Shown here piece after piece: positions 7,310 to 15,917 of a DNA stretch of 19,933 nt (position 1 is its first letter; the number at the start of each line of letters is the position of its first letter). Below the pieces are notes generated by a model. That model ran no database searches and was not told where the DNA came from. It saw only the letters and a list, made by a program, of their open reading frames with translations. The DNA is taken from contig CAJTWL010000037.1 of NCBI GenBank assembly GCA_910579845.1, positions 1-19,933 on the forward strand, read 5' to 3'. Position numbers and translations under genes: made by a program. Origin of the DNA: an uncultured Muribaculaceae bacterium (GTDB lineage: Bacteria; Bacteroidota; Bacteroidia; Bacteroidales; Muribaculaceae).

Positions 7310-7633
7310 TTAAGCGGTTACAATCTTTTTAATTAACACTTTAGAGAACTGTTGGCGATGACCGTTTTTACGGCGATAGCCTTTGCGACGTTTTTTCTTG
7401 AAAACGATCACTTTATCTCCTTTTACAAGCGGAAGAAGAACTTCACACTCAACTTTTGCACCTTCCACGGCAGGTGCACCGACTGTTACGTCGCCGTCGG
7501 CATCCAGAAGAAGCACTTTGTCGAAAGCGACTGCGTCACCCTCTTTTACATCTGCGCCGAGATGATGGACATAAAGGAATTTACCCTCTTCAGCTTTAAA
7601 CTGCTGTCCTTTGATTTCTACGATTGCGTACAT
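7310..7633 (-). CDS. rplU: Large ribosomal subunit protein bL21
   Basis: The 107-aa product begins MYAIVEIKGQQFKAEEGKFL and contains the conserved basic KKKRRKGYRRKNGHRQQF segment near the C-terminus, both diagnostic of bL21, which binds 23S rRNA. It is the first gene of the rplU-rpmA pair. A consensus promoter at 7730-7760 gives a leader of about 90 nt with two small hairpins. Confidence 0.98.
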   Translation of the reverse strand: MYAIVEIKGQQFKAEEGKFLYVHHLGADVKEGDAVAFDKVLLLDADGDVTVGAPAVEGAKVECEVLLPLVKGDKVIVFKKKRRKGYRRKNGHRQQFSKVLIKKIVTA

Positions 7634-7723
7634 CTAAATAATTGTATATTAAATTAATCCGTTGGGCGAAGTCTTGCAGAGCCATCTCTGCGCACTCTCT
7701 TTTAGAGCCATGGCGGAACAAAT
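7634..7723 (-). promoter_or_regulatory. rplU leader with two small hairpins
   Basis: Read on the minus strand, the leader holds CTCT-AAA-AGAG followed by GCAGAG-ATGG-CTCTGC, both containing the repeated word ATGGCTCT or overlapping it. Ribosomal protein leaders often carry autoregulatory structure, so feedback by bL21 is conceivable. No known leader family is recognised here. Confidence 0.35.
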
Positions 7724-7729
7724 GCGGTG

Positions 7730-7760
7730 CAAAATTAATAAATTTCCAGCCTTCCGCAAA
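7730..7760 (-). promoter_or_regulatory. Promoter of rplU-rpmA
   Basis: On the minus strand TTTG (7757-7760) and TAATTTTG (7730-7737) are separated by 19 nt, matching the Bacteroidetes consensus. The predicted start is near 7723. Confidence 0.78.
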
Positions 7761-7850
7761 GAAATTTTCATATTATTTTCAATTGATTTTCATATTCAAT
7801 TACAATCATTTTACAATCCAGATTGTTATCAAATATAAAGAATTACATAC

Positions 7851-8906
7851 ATGTCTATGAAAACACTAAAAACTATCGCTATGGCTACTGCTTTGCTGGC
7901 ATCCTCTTGCCCGCTGTTTACCAATAACGCCGGTGCCTGTACTCGTGTACTCTATCAGGGAACCGACTCTCTGAACATCGTCGGACGCTCGCTCGACTGG
8001 AAAACACCTATTCCTACAAATCTGTATATCTATCCCCGAGGGATGGTAAAAGTCAGCAGCAATATGCCCGACCATATATCATGGGTGTCAAAATACGGTT
8101 CCGTATATGCCGTAGGGTATGACGGGGGAGTAACCGAGGGAATGAACGAAAAAGGACTCGTAGTCAACGGACTTTTCTGTAAAGGTACCGTTTATAACGA
8201 TGACGCCGCGACTGGCAGGATACAGATGTCCATGTCGGTATTCGTTGCCTGGCTGCTTGATCTCAACGCCACCACCGACGAAGTTGCCCAATGTATGAAA
8301 AACTGGAATTTCGATATACAGGGCGCTACCTTCGACGGAGGCACTGTCTCTGCCCTTCACTGGGGTGTTACCGATGCGTCGGGCAAAAGCATAATCTTCG
8401 AATTTGACCATGGAAAGGTGAATGTCTACGACATGGGCGACTACCTCGCCATGAGCAACGATCCCAACTGGCCTAAGATGACTGCCATAATAGATTATTG
8501 GGAACGTGTCGGAGGGAAAAACATGCTTCCCGGCACAGTAACAAGTCCGGACCGATGTGTACGTGCAAACTACTTTGCCCATCATGTGGACAAGACGTCC
8601 GATGCCGACCTGGGAGCCGCTATCGCACGAAGCATCCTTGTCAACTCATGCGTCCCATACACATACGAGATTCAGGGTGAACCGAACCTAAGCAGCACGC
8701 AATGGCGCAGTCTTGCAAACACCCGCGACCTTCGCTACTATTTCGACATAGTTACAAATCCCGGAATGTATTACGTGGATCTCAATAAAGTGAACCTCAA
8801 AAAAGGAGCTCCGGTGCTGAAACTGGATACAAGCAAAACAGCCGGTCTCGTAGGCGACGTAAGCAAGGAGTTCAAAAAAGCTGAACCATTCACCCCTATG
8901 TACTAA
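7851..8906 (+). CDS. Choloylglycine hydrolase / penicillin V acylase family amidase (bile-salt-hydrolase-like)
   Basis: The 351-aa protein has a signal peptide that ends directly before Cys30 (NNAGA-C), the N-terminal nucleophile of this Ntn-hydrolase family. Relative to that Cys, Arg46 lies at +16, Asp49 at +19 (GRSLDW) and Asn203 at +173 (SNDPNW), the same offsets as Cys2, Arg18, Asp21 and Asn175 of bile salt hydrolases. Arg235 in SPDRCVRA may fill the remaining catalytic position. Family members cut amide bonds of conjugated bile salts, penicillin V or related linear amides; which one applies is not decided by sequence. ATG 7857 is an equally possible start and gives a cleaner signal peptide. 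No promoter consensus was found upstream. Confidence 0.9.
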   Translation: MSMKTLKTIAMATALLASSCPLFTNNAGACTRVLYQGTDSLNIVGRSLDWKTPIPTNLYIYPRGMVKVSSNMPDHISWVSKYGSVYAVGYDGGVTEGMNEKGLVVNGLFCKGTVYNDDAATGRIQMSMSVFVAWLLDLNATTDEVAQCMKNWNFDIQGATFDGGTVSALHWGVTDASGKSIIFEFDHGKVNVYDMGDYLAMSNDPNWPKMTAIIDYWERVGGKNMLPGTVTSPDRCVRANYFAHHVDKTSDADLGAAIARSILVNSCVPYTYEIQGEPNLSSTQWRSLANTRDLRYYFDIVTNPGMYYVDLNKVNLKKGAPVLKLDTSKTAGLVGDVSKEFKKAEPFTPMY

Positions 8907-8933
8907 CTATGTACTAAAATTGATTATATAAAA

Positions 8934-8973
8934 AAGAATAATTCATGGCGCAATCGTGTCATGGATTATTTTT
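8934..8973 (+). terminator. Hairpin terminator after the choloylglycine hydrolase gene, in the leader of the next gene
   Basis: AATAATTCATG (8937-8947) pairs with CATGGATTATT (8960-8970). A further short stem (GCGC/GTGT) lies inside, and the pairing extends outward to 8934-8973 with an A-run before and T-rich sequence after. It ends only 14 nt before the lipoprotein ATG at 8988, so it could also control read-through into that gene. Confidence 0.7.
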
Positions 8974-8987
8974 ATTATATTCGCAAT

Positions 8988-9506
8988 ATGAAAAAGATTT
9001 TGATTGGTATGCTTGCCACTACTCTGCTCTGTGGCTGCACAAAAAAGAACATCGAGAATGTGAATAATCCTGAGGATTCCGGCAATGAGGCTGTCTCTGT
9101 ATCCGCTGTTGCCTTGGGATACAAAGGAAGCAAACCGGTAAATGCCATTCCCCGGGCTACCGCTTTCCGCATGTCGGGCGACTATGCCGATAATGTTGCC
9201 GTCACTGTCATCAACGGGAACATCACCTATTTCCCTGCTCCCTCGGATATCAGCGATCATAGCAGACCGGTGTCTCTCGGAAACGGATGGTGGCTTAACC
9301 GGCAGGGTATCTCTCAGCTTTCCGTCTTCACACGCTATACATTTGCGGAATACGCAGAACTCAAACAGGTACCATCGGTGGCGGAACTTAAAGCGGCCAT
9401 TATTCCCGGTGCACGCGTGACAGAGATGTACACACTCCCTTACACAATAAATGAAGCTCCGGAGCACCTGGAGGAGATTCGGAGCATACTGTCCGGCAAA
9501 GAGTGA
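8988..9506 (+). CDS. Conserved hypothetical lipoprotein
   Basis: The 172-aa product begins MKKILIGMLATTLLCGC, a typical lipoprotein signal with the lipidated Cys most likely at 17 (Cys15 also possible). The mature part has a short Asn/Asp-rich linker, then a compact domain with the words IPRATAFRMSGDYADNV, YFPAPSDISD and GNGWWLNRQGI. Proteins of this look are familiar to me from other Bacteroidales, but I know no function. ATG 8988 is chosen over 8961 because it starts the signal peptide with Lys2-Lys3; 8961 lies within the terminator hairpin. It follows the choloylglycine hydrolase and converges on the M6 protease gene with only 8 nt between the stops and no terminator. Confidence 0.8.
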   Translation: MKKILIGMLATTLLCGCTKKNIENVNNPEDSGNEAVSVSAVALGYKGSKPVNAIPRATAFRMSGDYADNVAVTVINGNITYFPAPSDISDHSRPVSLGNGWWLNRQGISQLSVFTRYTFAEYAELKQVPSVAELKAAIIPGARVTEMYTLPYTINEAPEHLEEIRSILSGKE

Positions 9507-9514
9507 ACCGCACT

Positions 9515-11386
9515 TTATCTTTTCAGTTTCACACATGTGCCGTCAGGTCGACGAAGGATGTATATACCGGGAAGAAGTTCGGGAAGCGCCCCCTCTACCC
9601 TATTCACAAACCTGCCGTCCAACGTGTACAGGGAACCGCATAAAGAGTCCTCTGTCTCAATCTCTGTCACACCCGAACCGTTGTCTTTCACAGCCATAAA
9701 GGTGATGACCCCATTGTTTTCCGTAATATTTTCCAATTCCACGCCAAGTGTTTTACCGCTCCACGATTTCAAAGCCGGTGCGGTTGCCACACCGAAAGAG
9801 GTGACATTCCTTTTACCGGGAAACGGATCTCCGCTTTGGGTCGAAGCCACAGGTTCGAAAAAACCGTAATAGCTGTTGAATTTAACCGGATAGTCCTGTA
9901 TATTGTCAGCCTCCACGATATCTACATACTGATGATCACGTGTATTGTTTACCTCATTTGAATAAAAGACCGGCTGATAGAAATCCACATGCCACACAAG
10001 CATTCCATGTCCCGGAATATACTTGTCCCATCCCTTCTGCTGGCGGTTTTCAAAAAGATAAAACTCATTCTCCTTTTCAGTCTTTACGATATACGCCTTG
10101 TTCGCAGTCTCGAGATTATCCAGAGTACACACACCGGCCGTTATCTCCTCAGGGACAATCCAGTCCAAGGCATAGCGTTCATATGTGGAATAATTCGGAG
10201 GTGTCAGACCTTCATTATTGTAAGGACCGTAATCCATCACCGAATACTCTCCCGGAGTGAACGGCTCCTTTTTAGGATCTATATTGTCATAATTGGTAGA
10301 ATAAAGATCAGGCAGCCCCATCACATGGCTGAATTCATGAACGAATGTCCCTATGCCGTCAGGACGGTTGGCAAGCACACCATAACTGTTATACCCACAT
10401 GTCTCGCTTGAACACCCATATGAATCCACATAAACATCATCGATAAGCAACGGCTTCCCCGTAGCTTCGGACACATTCCAGGAATGGGGCCATATGGCAT
10501 TAGGCTCGTCGGAATCCGATTCTCCGTATCCGGCATAGAAAATATACACATTATCTACATAACCGTCACCATTACGGTCATAATCCTTGAAATTTATCTC
10601 ATCGTCTAAAGCCTTACATGCGTCAATCACCATCTGCGCCGGATTCTTGTCTTCGCCAAGATAGTCATTTTCCCCATAATATTTCATATCATTCGGAAGC
10701 GTAACAGGTCCGAACACATCGAATTCCGGTTCAAACAGTCCGTTGGAGTTGAGCACAAACCAGTCGCGTGCGGAGCCGGTGGCGCCATAAGTGTTGAATC
10801 CCGGCTTGTTAAGCATCTCTGCAAAATAAGTCTTTGAGTCAATGCTGTTATATTTACTGCTGTTCTTGGAATTAAACTTCACATCGGCAAACTCGACCAG
10901 TATCACAAGACCCTTCTGTTTTCCTTTCACCGGAAAATCATAATGGAATAGACCCGGACCGCGCGTGTCCGATATTCCGTTGCTGTCCAGCCCCCTGATT
11001 ATTCTCGTACGGTTATAGCGTGCCGACTCAAGCGCACGCTCCTCTTTGGCTTTCAGTGCATCCTGTATCGCATCTCTCCTCAGGCTATTCAGAAGACGGC
11101 TCTCTTCCGGTCCTCTGTTTTCAGGATCATTCGCCGACATATCCGTAGTTGTCAGATTCCCATTGTCATCCACATCTGCATAGCAATAACCCTTTGCATC
11201 ATCCTTAAGCACAAGATAGCCGTCCATGGTAAATACATTATGGGAACGCTCATCACCACGCTTATATATAGACAGGGTCGAGCCGTCAGGCTGCACCGTC
11301 CTCATCAGACATCTTACAGCAGGTTTTGCACAGGCAATTCCCACTCCTGTCAGCATCAACCCGATTGCCACAAGTATTTTATTCAT
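9515..11386 (-). CDS. Secreted M6-like (immune inhibitor A-type) metalloprotease
   Basis: This 623-aa protein has a signal peptide (cleavage near IACA-KP, about residue 20), a propeptide-like region to about 150, and a zinc metalloprotease domain. The zinc motif HEFSHVMGLPD is at 350-360 (ligands His350 and His354, catalytic Glu351). Before it is an EF-hand-like loop DYDRNGDGYVD (268-278), probably for calcium, as is common in M6 enzymes. The last about 42 residues (LYTLDGRFV ... GIYILRRPDG ... KLKR) resemble a short type IX secretion C-terminal sorting module. It follows the C10 protease gene after a hairpin and has no consensus promoter of its own, so partial read-through is likely. Likely role: digestion of extracellular protein for uptake by the nearby SusC/SusD pair. 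Confidence 0.87.
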   Translation of the reverse strand: MNKILVAIGLMLTGVGIACAKPAVRCLMRTVQPDGSTLSIYKRGDERSHNVFTMDGYLVLKDDAKGYCYADVDDNGNLTTTDMSANDPENRGPEESRLLNSLRRDAIQDALKAKEERALESARYNRTRIIRGLDSNGISDTRGPGLFHYDFPVKGKQKGLVILVEFADVKFNSKNSSKYNSIDSKTYFAEMLNKPGFNTYGATGSARDWFVLNSNGLFEPEFDVFGPVTLPNDMKYYGENDYLGEDKNPAQMVIDACKALDDEINFKDYDRNGDGYVDNVYIFYAGYGESDSDEPNAIWPHSWNVSEATGKPLLIDDVYVDSYGCSSETCGYNSYGVLANRPDGIGTFVHEFSHVMGLPDLYSTNYDNIDPKKEPFTPGEYSVMDYGPYNNEGLTPPNYSTYERYALDWIVPEEITAGVCTLDNLETANKAYIVKTEKENEFYLFENRQQKGWDKYIPGHGMLVWHVDFYQPVFYSNEVNNTRDHQYVDIVEADNIQDYPVKFNSYYGFFEPVASTQSGDPFPGKRNVTSFGVATAPALKSWSGKTLGVELENITENNGVITFMAVKDNGSGVTEIETEDSLCGSLYTLDGRFVNRVEGALPELLPGIYILRRPDGTCVKLKR

Positions 11387-11423
11387 ATTATTTTATTAGA
11401 TGAAGCCTAAAACCTAAGACCTT

Positions 11424-11474
11424 AATAGAATCAAAAGCTCCATTCCTGTCTGGGATGGAGCTTTTGATTCTATT
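11424..11474 (-). terminator. Hairpin terminator after the C10 protease gene
   Basis: A perfect 20-bp stem (11424-11443 with 11455-11474) surrounds an 11-nt loop. It lies 10 nt after the C10 protease stop and 37 nt before the M6 protease ATG. The sequence after the stem on the minus strand is T-rich but not a pure T-run, so it may only partly stop transcription. Confidence 0.75.
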
Positions 11475-11484
11475 CCCTGTCCTA

Positions 11485-13980
11485 TTAACGTACTATCTTT
11501 AGAGTTCGCACATCTCCGGAAGCGCTTACGGCTTTTACAACCGCAACTCCCCTGAAGCTTTCATCCAAAGTGAAACGTTTTCCCTCCGTAGAAGTCACCA
11601 TTTCACCGGACACCGCATTGCCGCCGAGATCCACGACCATCATCTCTGCCACATCACCGTTTGCGATAACAACACCCTCCGCTTTGTCAAACGAGAGACT
11701 GAACCGCTCACCCTCTAACTCATCCACTCCGGAGGTCTCGGGACGCACGGTGAATGCAGACTGGCTAAGGAGCATGTATCCTGTATTTCCATCATAGGGA
11801 CCATAATACATCACACCGATATTATATACTTCTCCTTCTACTGCCGCACTGAAACTTGTCTCGCACTTCATAGGAATAATCTTTCCTGAGGCAACAGCCG
11901 AATTGGACACAAGGGTCATCTTTAAGATACTGTTGCCGCCATAAGGAATAACATATACATATGTCGGATAACCGAAATATCCGGCACTGTTTCTAATGGA
12001 GAACGTAGTGGCAATATGGGCAGGATCTTTCACCACCCACACATTATAAAGTCCATTTACAGTTTCTCTTGTAGCGCCCGTGATTGCAAAATTCAATACA
12101 GAAGGACTTACATAGCTGTTTACCTTTATTGTCACGGGAACCTGAACATCATAAAAATCTCCTGTACTCTGATTGGCAAACATCAGGTAAGCCTGCGTAT
12201 TGCCGGTCGGAGCCGAAGCTCCCTCTACAAGATCAAATACGGTTTCCCAGTCTTTCGTAAGATTCTCGCCAGGCATAAGGGTAACCGCTACCGAACCGCC
12301 CTGCATGATAATATTTCCATTCTGATTTACGAGCACCGGCAACAATGTAGCAGACAATTCCGCCTCGGATTCATTCTTCAATGTAGCCGAAACCTTTACC
12401 ACACACTGGTAATACACCTCTCCTGTCACATTTCCGGAAGACAATGTAAGCGATGCAGGAGGCACCGTTTCTACCGTCAGGGAGCTTCCGGATTTGGTTA
12501 TGTATATAAAATTCCTCATTCCGGGAGAACATCTCATAGGACGCCATGACGCATTCGAGACACTGTTGTCAAATGTCATGATCTGACATAAGTATTTTCC
12601 GTTACCCAATGTGCTTGGGAATGTAAAACTTAAGTTTCTGAAACCTGAATGAGACGAGACATTCTGATTCAATATCTGGGCATAATTTAATGCAGAGGGA
12701 TTATCAGCCGGACTGATAACCATAGACATTTTTATATTCAATGCATTGTATCCCAAATTCCACCAACCGGGATCTGTTCCTCCGGTCAAAGACAGAGACA
12801 CTCTTGAACCCGACGTGGTAGCGGTAAGTGAACCGTTCTGTACCAGTTCACCTGCGGACGCATTATCTGTTGCAGTCGGTTGTACACCCTTTATGATATC
12901 CTGCATGAAATTATAACCGCCGGCTCCACCGCCGATACCCTCTGAATCCGGATTAAGGGATTCGAGTTTGAAATAGCCGTCGCTCATTCCTCCCCATCCC
13001 CAGTTGATATGATAGAAGCCGTCATTATAACCGTCGCAGACAAACTGATGACCGCCACCCTCGGATTGACCGCCATAGAGCACCGGACGACCGGCGGCAA
13101 GTTCGTCATATACCATCCGGTTCCATTCCGAGGTGCTGTAATAGTTGCGTTGCTCGTAAGAGATATTCCTGTTGTAATTGAAATTGTTGATCAAGGCATT
13201 TCCCATGTTATAGGATGTAGCTCCCGACGCTGAAGAGGAATAGTTCATCTTTGATGAATATCCGCATGCCTTCATCAGGGTAGCCACAGCGTTAGCCTGT
13301 GTGGCATTGTATTTTCCTGCCGAATACTCGTCAAGCATATTCGCCCAGTCAAATCTTGTCTGGGTGAAGTCCATTGTAAGATTGGTTGAGAAACCTCTCG
13401 GTCTGTAATTGACCGTACCTTTTCCCACAGCCGGATATTTCCAGTAAGCCATAACCTGAGCCATGGCTGTGGCAACGCATCCTGTCACGCATCTCTTATT
13501 TGTAGACGGGTCGGTAGGACAAAGTTCATTATATGGAGCGCTCTGGTTCCATTTGGTTTTGATCATCGGAGCAATCGCCGCATTGGCACGAGTAGGGATG
13601 ACCGCACTCGCGGTTCTATGTTTCACGGCATATTCTATCTGAGCCGCATATTGCTCAAGCCACCATTTCATCTGAGGTGACATCTCTTTAAGGTCAAAGG
13701 AACCGTTGTCGGAATATCCAAGCACCGGAGTGGCTACATCATCGGCACTCAGCAGAATATAACCCGGCTGCGCCGTGTTGTCAAATACATAAATGGTCGG
13801 AGAGCCTGTCTCCGTGGAGAATGTATGCGACAGTGTCATCTGTCCGGCATTTGTGTAAGCCGCCTTTTTTGCGCCCGACTTACGTGCACGCTGCAGAGCC
13901 GCGTCAGGAGTCAGCGGTGACGCAATTGCGGCAAATCCTATTCCTGCAATTGCAAATAAAGATGAAATGATTCTTTTCAT
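11485..13980 (-). CDS. Secreted C10 family cysteine protease (streptopain/interpain-like)
   Basis: The 831-aa protein begins MKRIISSLFAIAGIGF, a signal peptide. A Spi-like inhibitory propeptide follows (about 20-120, with PLTPDAALQRARKSG and GYILLSADD). The C10 peptidase domain has catalytic Cys168 in TGCVATAMAQV and His311 in GGGHQF, with NWGWGG at 326-331 supporting the active site. After about residue 370 come beta-rich, Ig-like segments. The last about 60 residues (VVDLGGNAV ... RGVAVVKA ... LKIVR) look like a type IX secretion sorting domain. ATG 13980 is chosen because it starts the signal peptide and because a TATATTTG box at 14055-14062 puts the transcript start near 14048, after the further upstream ATG at 14079. 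It lies downstream of susD beyond a terminator. Confidence 0.9.
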   Translation of the reverse strand: MKRIISSLFAIAGIGFAAIASPLTPDAALQRARKSGAKKAAYTNAGQMTLSHTFSTETGSPTIYVFDNTAQPGYILLSADDVATPVLGYSDNGSFDLKEMSPQMKWWLEQYAAQIEYAVKHRTASAVIPTRANAAIAPMIKTKWNQSAPYNELCPTDPSTNKRCVTGCVATAMAQVMAYWKYPAVGKGTVNYRPRGFSTNLTMDFTQTRFDWANMLDEYSAGKYNATQANAVATLMKACGYSSKMNYSSSASGATSYNMGNALINNFNYNRNISYEQRNYYSTSEWNRMVYDELAAGRPVLYGGQSEGGGHQFVCDGYNDGFYHINWGWGGMSDGYFKLESLNPDSEGIGGGAGGYNFMQDIIKGVQPTATDNASAGELVQNGSLTATTSGSRVSLSLTGGTDPGWWNLGYNALNIKMSMVISPADNPSALNYAQILNQNVSSHSGFRNLSFTFPSTLGNGKYLCQIMTFDNSVSNASWRPMRCSPGMRNFIYITKSGSSLTVETVPPASLTLSSGNVTGEVYYQCVVKVSATLKNESEAELSATLLPVLVNQNGNIIMQGGSVAVTLMPGENLTKDWETVFDLVEGASAPTGNTQAYLMFANQSTGDFYDVQVPVTIKVNSYVSPSVLNFAITGATRETVNGLYNVWVVKDPAHIATTFSIRNSAGYFGYPTYVYVIPYGGNSILKMTLVSNSAVASGKIIPMKCETSFSAAVEGEVYNIGVMYYGPYDGNTGYMLLSQSAFTVRPETSGVDELEGERFSLSFDKAEGVVIANGDVAEMMVVDLGGNAVSGEMVTSTEGKRFTLDESFRGVAVVKAVSASGDVRTLKIVR

Positions 13981-14054
13981 ATGAATAAATGATTTTCCAA
14001 TATAACAAGGGCAGATATGATCATAACACACTGTCTTCATCTGCCGATCGAATG

Positions 14055-14062
14055 CAAATATA
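14055..14062 (-). promoter_or_regulatory. Probable -7 box of the C10 protease gene
   Basis: TATATTTG on the minus strand matches TAnnTTTG. A TTTG at 14077-14080 is only 14 nt upstream of it, shorter than the usual 19-21, so the promoter is incomplete by consensus. The predicted start is near 14048 and the leader about 68 nt. Confidence 0.5.
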
Positions 14063-14100
14063 ATAAAAATATTTGACAAAAAAACGCGCTGAAATCAATT

Positions 14101-14142
14101 AGCCCCATCCGCCACACGCAATGCGTGAAGCGAAATGGGGCT
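14101..14142 (-). terminator. Terminator of the susC-susD operon
   Basis: AGCCCCAT (14101-14108) pairs with ATGGGGCT (14135-14142). Inside are a further short GC stem and CACGC-AAT-GCGTG, making one long branched-free hairpin. It lies 27 nt after the susD stop and upstream of the C10 protease promoter. Confidence 0.8.
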
Positions 14143-14169
14143 ATATCAATATTGTGTCCAGACTGCTTC

Positions 14170-15900
14170 TTATTTCATAATCTCCTGCTGGTCGATATAT
14201 GTGTTGTACTGGGTTTCCTTTCTCGGAATAATCCAGCGCCAGCCGCTATTCAGCGAAACATCGAATGTTCCCGCCTGCCCTGCCGGGATATTGCCGGATC
14301 CGGTATCTCCCGCAACCCAGGCCTTGCGTACCACAGGCTCGTTCCAGCGTTTATAGTCGAACCAGTTGAAACCCTCGCCCCATAGCTCTATGCGGCGGTT
14401 CAATTTCACCTCTTCAAGAAGAGCGTCGCCTGTTGCCGTAGTCTCTGTATATCCATCTATACGTTTTTTATTCAGTTCTGCCAAATTCTCTTTGGCTGTA
14501 GTCTCATCACCGTTATGGCAGGCGGCCTCGGCCTCGATCAAAAGCATCTCGGCGGCACGCATGAAGGGGAAAGAGGAAGACCCGTAGTAGTCGATAGCCC
14601 AGAACTTGAACTGCGCGCCGAACGGAATAAGAGTTCCCTTTGTATTGTAAGCGCCGGCAGTAGGGTTGGTATAAGGGCCGGGCCATCCCTTGACCGCTCC
14701 GACACGAAGATAGGCGCTCTTACCCATGTTGTAAAGATCCGCAGCTATAGGACTCGGACCGTCTTCTCCCCAGGCATTCACATCAATGGATGTAGGCGAC
14801 ACATAATCCTCGTTCCAGAAATTCGCCTCGTTTGCCGGATCAGAAACTTTATCGGGAGTAAAGAAGAGTTGACGACGGATGTCGTTCCTGTCCATCTTTT
14901 TGTACAGATCATAGTTGATGGCTCCGGCTCCTATACTCTGCCAGCGGCAGGGATATGCACCGTTGCACGCATAGGATGCGCCGAATGCAGCAAAATACAT
15001 ACCTGCAGATGCCGATGTGCTGCACCACATCCAGTCGCTTGCCGGTTCGGCGAATCCCGCGATATATTCGTCAGCTGTGCACATATCATAATTTTTGCGT
15101 GCATCCTTTGCTTTTGTCTGGGCTGTTCTCCAGTCATCCTTCAGCAAAGCGGCACGGGCATAGACACCGTTGGCAATATCCTCATCAGGCTCCCACTCGT
15201 AAAAACGGCTCATTTTGCTTGCCTCATAAAGATCCAAGGCTTCATCAAGATCCTTATAGATGAAATCAAGAACATCGCCCATGGATGCGAGAGGCGCGTT
15301 TACATCACCGCTCGGATCCACAGCTTTTTTATGAAGCACTATACACTTTACAGCACCGTTCTGACTGTCGGACCAGCGCGGGGCATAGACCTGAAGCAGA
15401 CGCACATATGCGTGGGCACGGATTGTACGCGCCTGCGCGAGACGGAAAGCTGTTTCAGCATCCGACACATCCTCTATTGGCGTGGCGTCTATGATCCGGT
15501 TTACCTGTCCTATAAGACCGTAGCAATAACTCCATGCCACATATGACGCTGTGGATGTATTGTTGCGCATACGGTTCCAGTTGACCACATTCTGGTCACT
15601 GCGGGTCCAGAAATATGAGAAATAGTCCTGACCGAGAACCTCGCCGTAGAACATCGAGAACCATGGCTCGCCGTTGAACCAGCGGTAGTCATATAGATAG
15701 CTGTACTGTTTGTACATCGACTGACAGACGCCATATAACGCGGCTTTCTTACCCTCCGGAGTGCTGACCGCATCTTTATCGTCCAGACTGGTCTGGGGCT
15801 TGGTGGAGAGATAATTCTCCGAACAAGAGGTCATGCCTGCCACAAGAGCGACGACAGCCAATCCTTTGAATATATTTTTTGCTTTCATAGAAGTATTCAT
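14170..15900 (-). CDS. SusD/RagB-family nutrient-binding outer membrane lipoprotein
   Basis: This 576-aa protein has a lipoprotein signal with Cys26 in GMTSC, then the SusD N-terminal start SENYLSTKP. Helical TPR-like segments follow (RLAQARTIRAHAYVRLLQVYAPRWSD is a typical SusD stretch), and the C-terminus has the family-typical RRIELWGEGFNWFDYKRW. SusD-like proteins form the lid over the SusC barrel on the cell surface and bind the ligand. Start is ATG 15900; ATG 15888 is also possible. It begins 17 nt after the susC stop, so the two are cotranscribed. With two secreted proteases next to it and no glycosidase in the window, peptides are a more likely ligand than glycans, but this is inference. 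Confidence 0.95.
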   Translation of the reverse strand: MNTSMKAKNIFKGLAVVALVAGMTSCSENYLSTKPQTSLDDKDAVSTPEGKKAALYGVCQSMYKQYSYLYDYRWFNGEPWFSMFYGEVLGQDYFSYFWTRSDQNVVNWNRMRNNTSTASYVAWSYCYGLIGQVNRIIDATPIEDVSDAETAFRLAQARTIRAHAYVRLLQVYAPRWSDSQNGAVKCIVLHKKAVDPSGDVNAPLASMGDVLDFIYKDLDEALDLYEASKMSRFYEWEPDEDIANGVYARAALLKDDWRTAQTKAKDARKNYDMCTADEYIAGFAEPASDWMWCSTSASAGMYFAAFGASYACNGAYPCRWQSIGAGAINYDLYKKMDRNDIRRQLFFTPDKVSDPANEANFWNEDYVSPTSIDVNAWGEDGPSPIAADLYNMGKSAYLRVGAVKGWPGPYTNPTAGAYNTKGTLIPFGAQFKFWAIDYYGSSSFPFMRAAEMLLIEAEAACHNGDETTAKENLAELNKKRIDGYTETTATGDALLEEVKLNRRIELWGEGFNWFDYKRWNEPVVRKAWVAGDTGSGNIPAGQAGTFDVSLNSGWRWIIPRKETQYNTYIDQQEIMK

Positions 15901-15917
15901 TTTAGTTATACTACACG

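Noticed and set aside
8943..9536. Open frame of 197 codons on the minus strand over the lipoprotein gene
   Set aside because: Antisense to a lipoprotein with a clear lipobox; the translation has no signal or domain.
14515..15546. Long open frame of 343 codons on the plus strand inside susD
   Set aside because: It is fully antisense to a clear SusD gene, has no recognisable domain, and its Cys/His/Arg-rich composition is that of a shadow frame.
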